Of a DNA stretch of 64,000 nt, positions 62,444-64,000 are shown one piece after another (the first letter of the stretch is position 1; every line of letters starts with the position of its first letter). Under the pieces are notes generated by a model. That model searched no databases and was not told the origin of the DNA. It saw only the letters and a program-made list of their open reading frames with translations. A program made the position numbers and the translations under genes. The stretch comes from Atrina japonica (lineage: Eukaryota > Mollusca > Bivalvia > Pterioida > Pinnidae): the NCBI GenBank assembly GCA_030159075.1, contig BROG01000041.1:2058001-2122000 (forward strand). The letters run 5' to 3'.

Positions 62444-63810
62444 CGCTTCAGAGGTCTGACTCTCATCATATGAACGAGTGATTCCCCCGAAAGCAAACAG
62501 AAGTGGGATATTAAAAGAGATAAAATAAACAATATCTGTTTTTAATTTACCAGGTATATATATAGTTGATTCTATAGAGTAAGTGGTAATGAAAAACATA
62601 CGAAACTAAGGGCATGTTGCCGTGGTGTATAATACATGTGGTTGCTCCCGACACTTTCCTTTATACAGATGTATCGTCTATGATACTGGATGTGTTAATA
62701 ATGATTCATTATTAATGCATCAAATTCCGTAATTTATCCCATATTACAGATAGTTTGGTAGTGTCTTATGCTTCTGTACCGAGCATCAGTATTTTGTTCT
62801 TTAAACAGATGCATTTTAGGATGTAACTATTGTAAACAGAATTCATCTCTCTTGGAGGCGCACAGACTTGCTCGATATTGCTGTTTGCCGTTTGTAATAT
62901 GTTTAACGAAACGGAAGGCAAGACGAAATATTGACCAAAGCTGTTATAGTCTATTAGAATTTTCCAAAAATTTAAAATAGAAAATTTTGGGAAATCTTTT
63001 ATAACTCAATTGAAGTATGGAACATTTTTGGTAATTGGTTTATTTGTATAGTGTACATTGTCATGGGTAGAATATACACCAAACTTTTAAACAAGTAAAC
63101 ATAAATTTGGGTCGATACGTTTGAGAAATCTTTTTTGTCAGTTAATCAGAGGGGGAAAATGCAATAGAAAAATATAATTTCTTTTGTGTTGCGGCACAAT
63201 TCTAAGTCACATTCGGCCATGTTGTTTAAAGATATTGCGCCTACTGCATGTAAACTTTAAGCAGGCATGTGGTTATATAACATCTCGCCGTTCACTGTCG
63301 ACATATAATTACTTATACATATGTAATCACCAATAATTAGTAACATTGCTTTGACCGTTGTTACTTGCATAATTTGAGCTTCTGGGCATGTTCCAAAATG
63401 TAAATGAAAACCTGTTTGTATAACTATGTGTACTCTTTAATGATTCATAAGACCATATGAACTCCACAACAACTGTTTATTTAGACTGTTTAGTCCCCAG
63501 GTCTAGCCAGACAATTAAACTTATGGTTGATTATTTGTAGCCGGTGAGCCTGTATTGTTCATAAGTTATCATCTTTTATATGTTTAAAGATGCCCGGTGG
63601 AACTATATCGGATAAACCGTGACCGGTCTTGTGATTTATACAATTGATTTCATGTTCGAAGACTTATATGATTGTGTGGATACATGTATAAGTGAGTGCA
63701 CCCATGGACTATTTACGGCTAAGGTTTAGCGTTATCACTCACCACTGTTCTGTAAGATAATAGTATTACTACCGGTACATTGCAATAAAAAAATGCATAG
63801 GTTATATAGC

Positions 63811-64000
63811 TATAATATATATAAAAAAAATCACAGATACCAAAGTATAAATCTATAGGATGTCCAAGATAAAAATACGAATCTGGTAATAATTGGACAG
63901 GTTCAGATTCAGGTTCCAAGGAGGAGTAAGCATCCCTTGCTGAACGGTCACACCCATCGTGAGTCCACAGTCAAATCCAAATGAAATACGTGAGGAATGT
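63811..64000 (+). repeat. Dispersed repeat R1, copy 4 (cut by the window end)
   Basis: It has the same blocks as copy 1 (TAGGATGTCCAAGATA, AAGGAGGAGTAAGCATCCC, GGTCACACCCA) and continues past the window edge. Confidence 0.65.

Larger units (their letters stand above)
59778..64000. other. 5' flank of the tetraspanin gene, no confident gene
   Basis: It holds an (AT)n tract (61874-61960), a repeat-like stretch with repeated GACCACCT (61616-61690), the weak candidate exon at 62406-62443 and an R1 copy at the end. No promoter element is clear enough to call. Confidence 0.6.

Overview
This is animal nuclear DNA: AT-rich, gene-poor and crowded with long microsatellites ((AT)n, (CT)n, (GT)n, (ACAT)n), tRNA-headed SINE-like repeats and short inverted-repeat elements. 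Coding sequence is cut into short exons with GT..AG boundaries. The repeat types and a degraded reverse-transcriptase fragment suggest a lophotrochozoan, probably a bivalve mollusc. The species assignment is inference, not shown by the sequence.

One gene dominates the window: a tetraspanin on the minus strand, running from upstream first exons (as far as about 59.8 kb) down to a stop codon at 9064. Nine common exons plus one choice between two duplicated exons can be joined in frame. Exon D (23532-23684) carries the cytosolic juxtamembrane region and the start of TM1. E (22320-22520) holds TM1 to TM2. F (17348-17422) is TM3. G (17152-17163) is a 12-base microexon encoding VEGW. H (16431-16550) is the first part of the large extracellular loop (LEL). 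I (15921-16020) or I' (15291-15393) supplies the CCG segment. J (11832-11977) holds the PDSCC segment, K (9458-9541) the GC motif and most of TM4, and L (9064-9141) the end of TM4 and the tail ending EDEV. The common part is 322 or 323 residues.

Two features of the gene stand out. First, exons I and I' are tandem duplicates with the same phases (enter 0, leave 1). Including both, or neither, shifts the frame, so they look mutually exclusive, and they swap part of the receptor-facing loop. Second, between 25.7 and 59.8 kb there are at least five separate ATG-started open segments, plus a two-exon version, and each ends in phase 0 at a donor site. Each fits the phase-0 acceptor of exon D and would give a different cytosolic N-terminal tail (14 to 45 residues). 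Together they predict a gene whose alternative promoters change the inside tail while alternative splicing changes the outside loop.

Layout: 1-8.7 kb is downstream sequence with no gene seen. 9-24 kb holds the constant exons. 24-60 kb holds the variable first exons, spaced by large introns full of repeats. These include a tandem duplication at 31.5-32.4 kb, a 1.5-kb element with TTAA target duplications at 37.6-39.1 kb, a minisatellite at 39.8-40.2 kb, a reverse-transcriptase remnant at 48.1 kb, and a self-complementary GTGATATCAC array at 54.7-55.7 kb wrapped around an exon-like insert. 60-64 kb has no confident gene. All exon calls come from reading frames, splice consensus, phase and tetraspanin signature residues; no transcript data were available.
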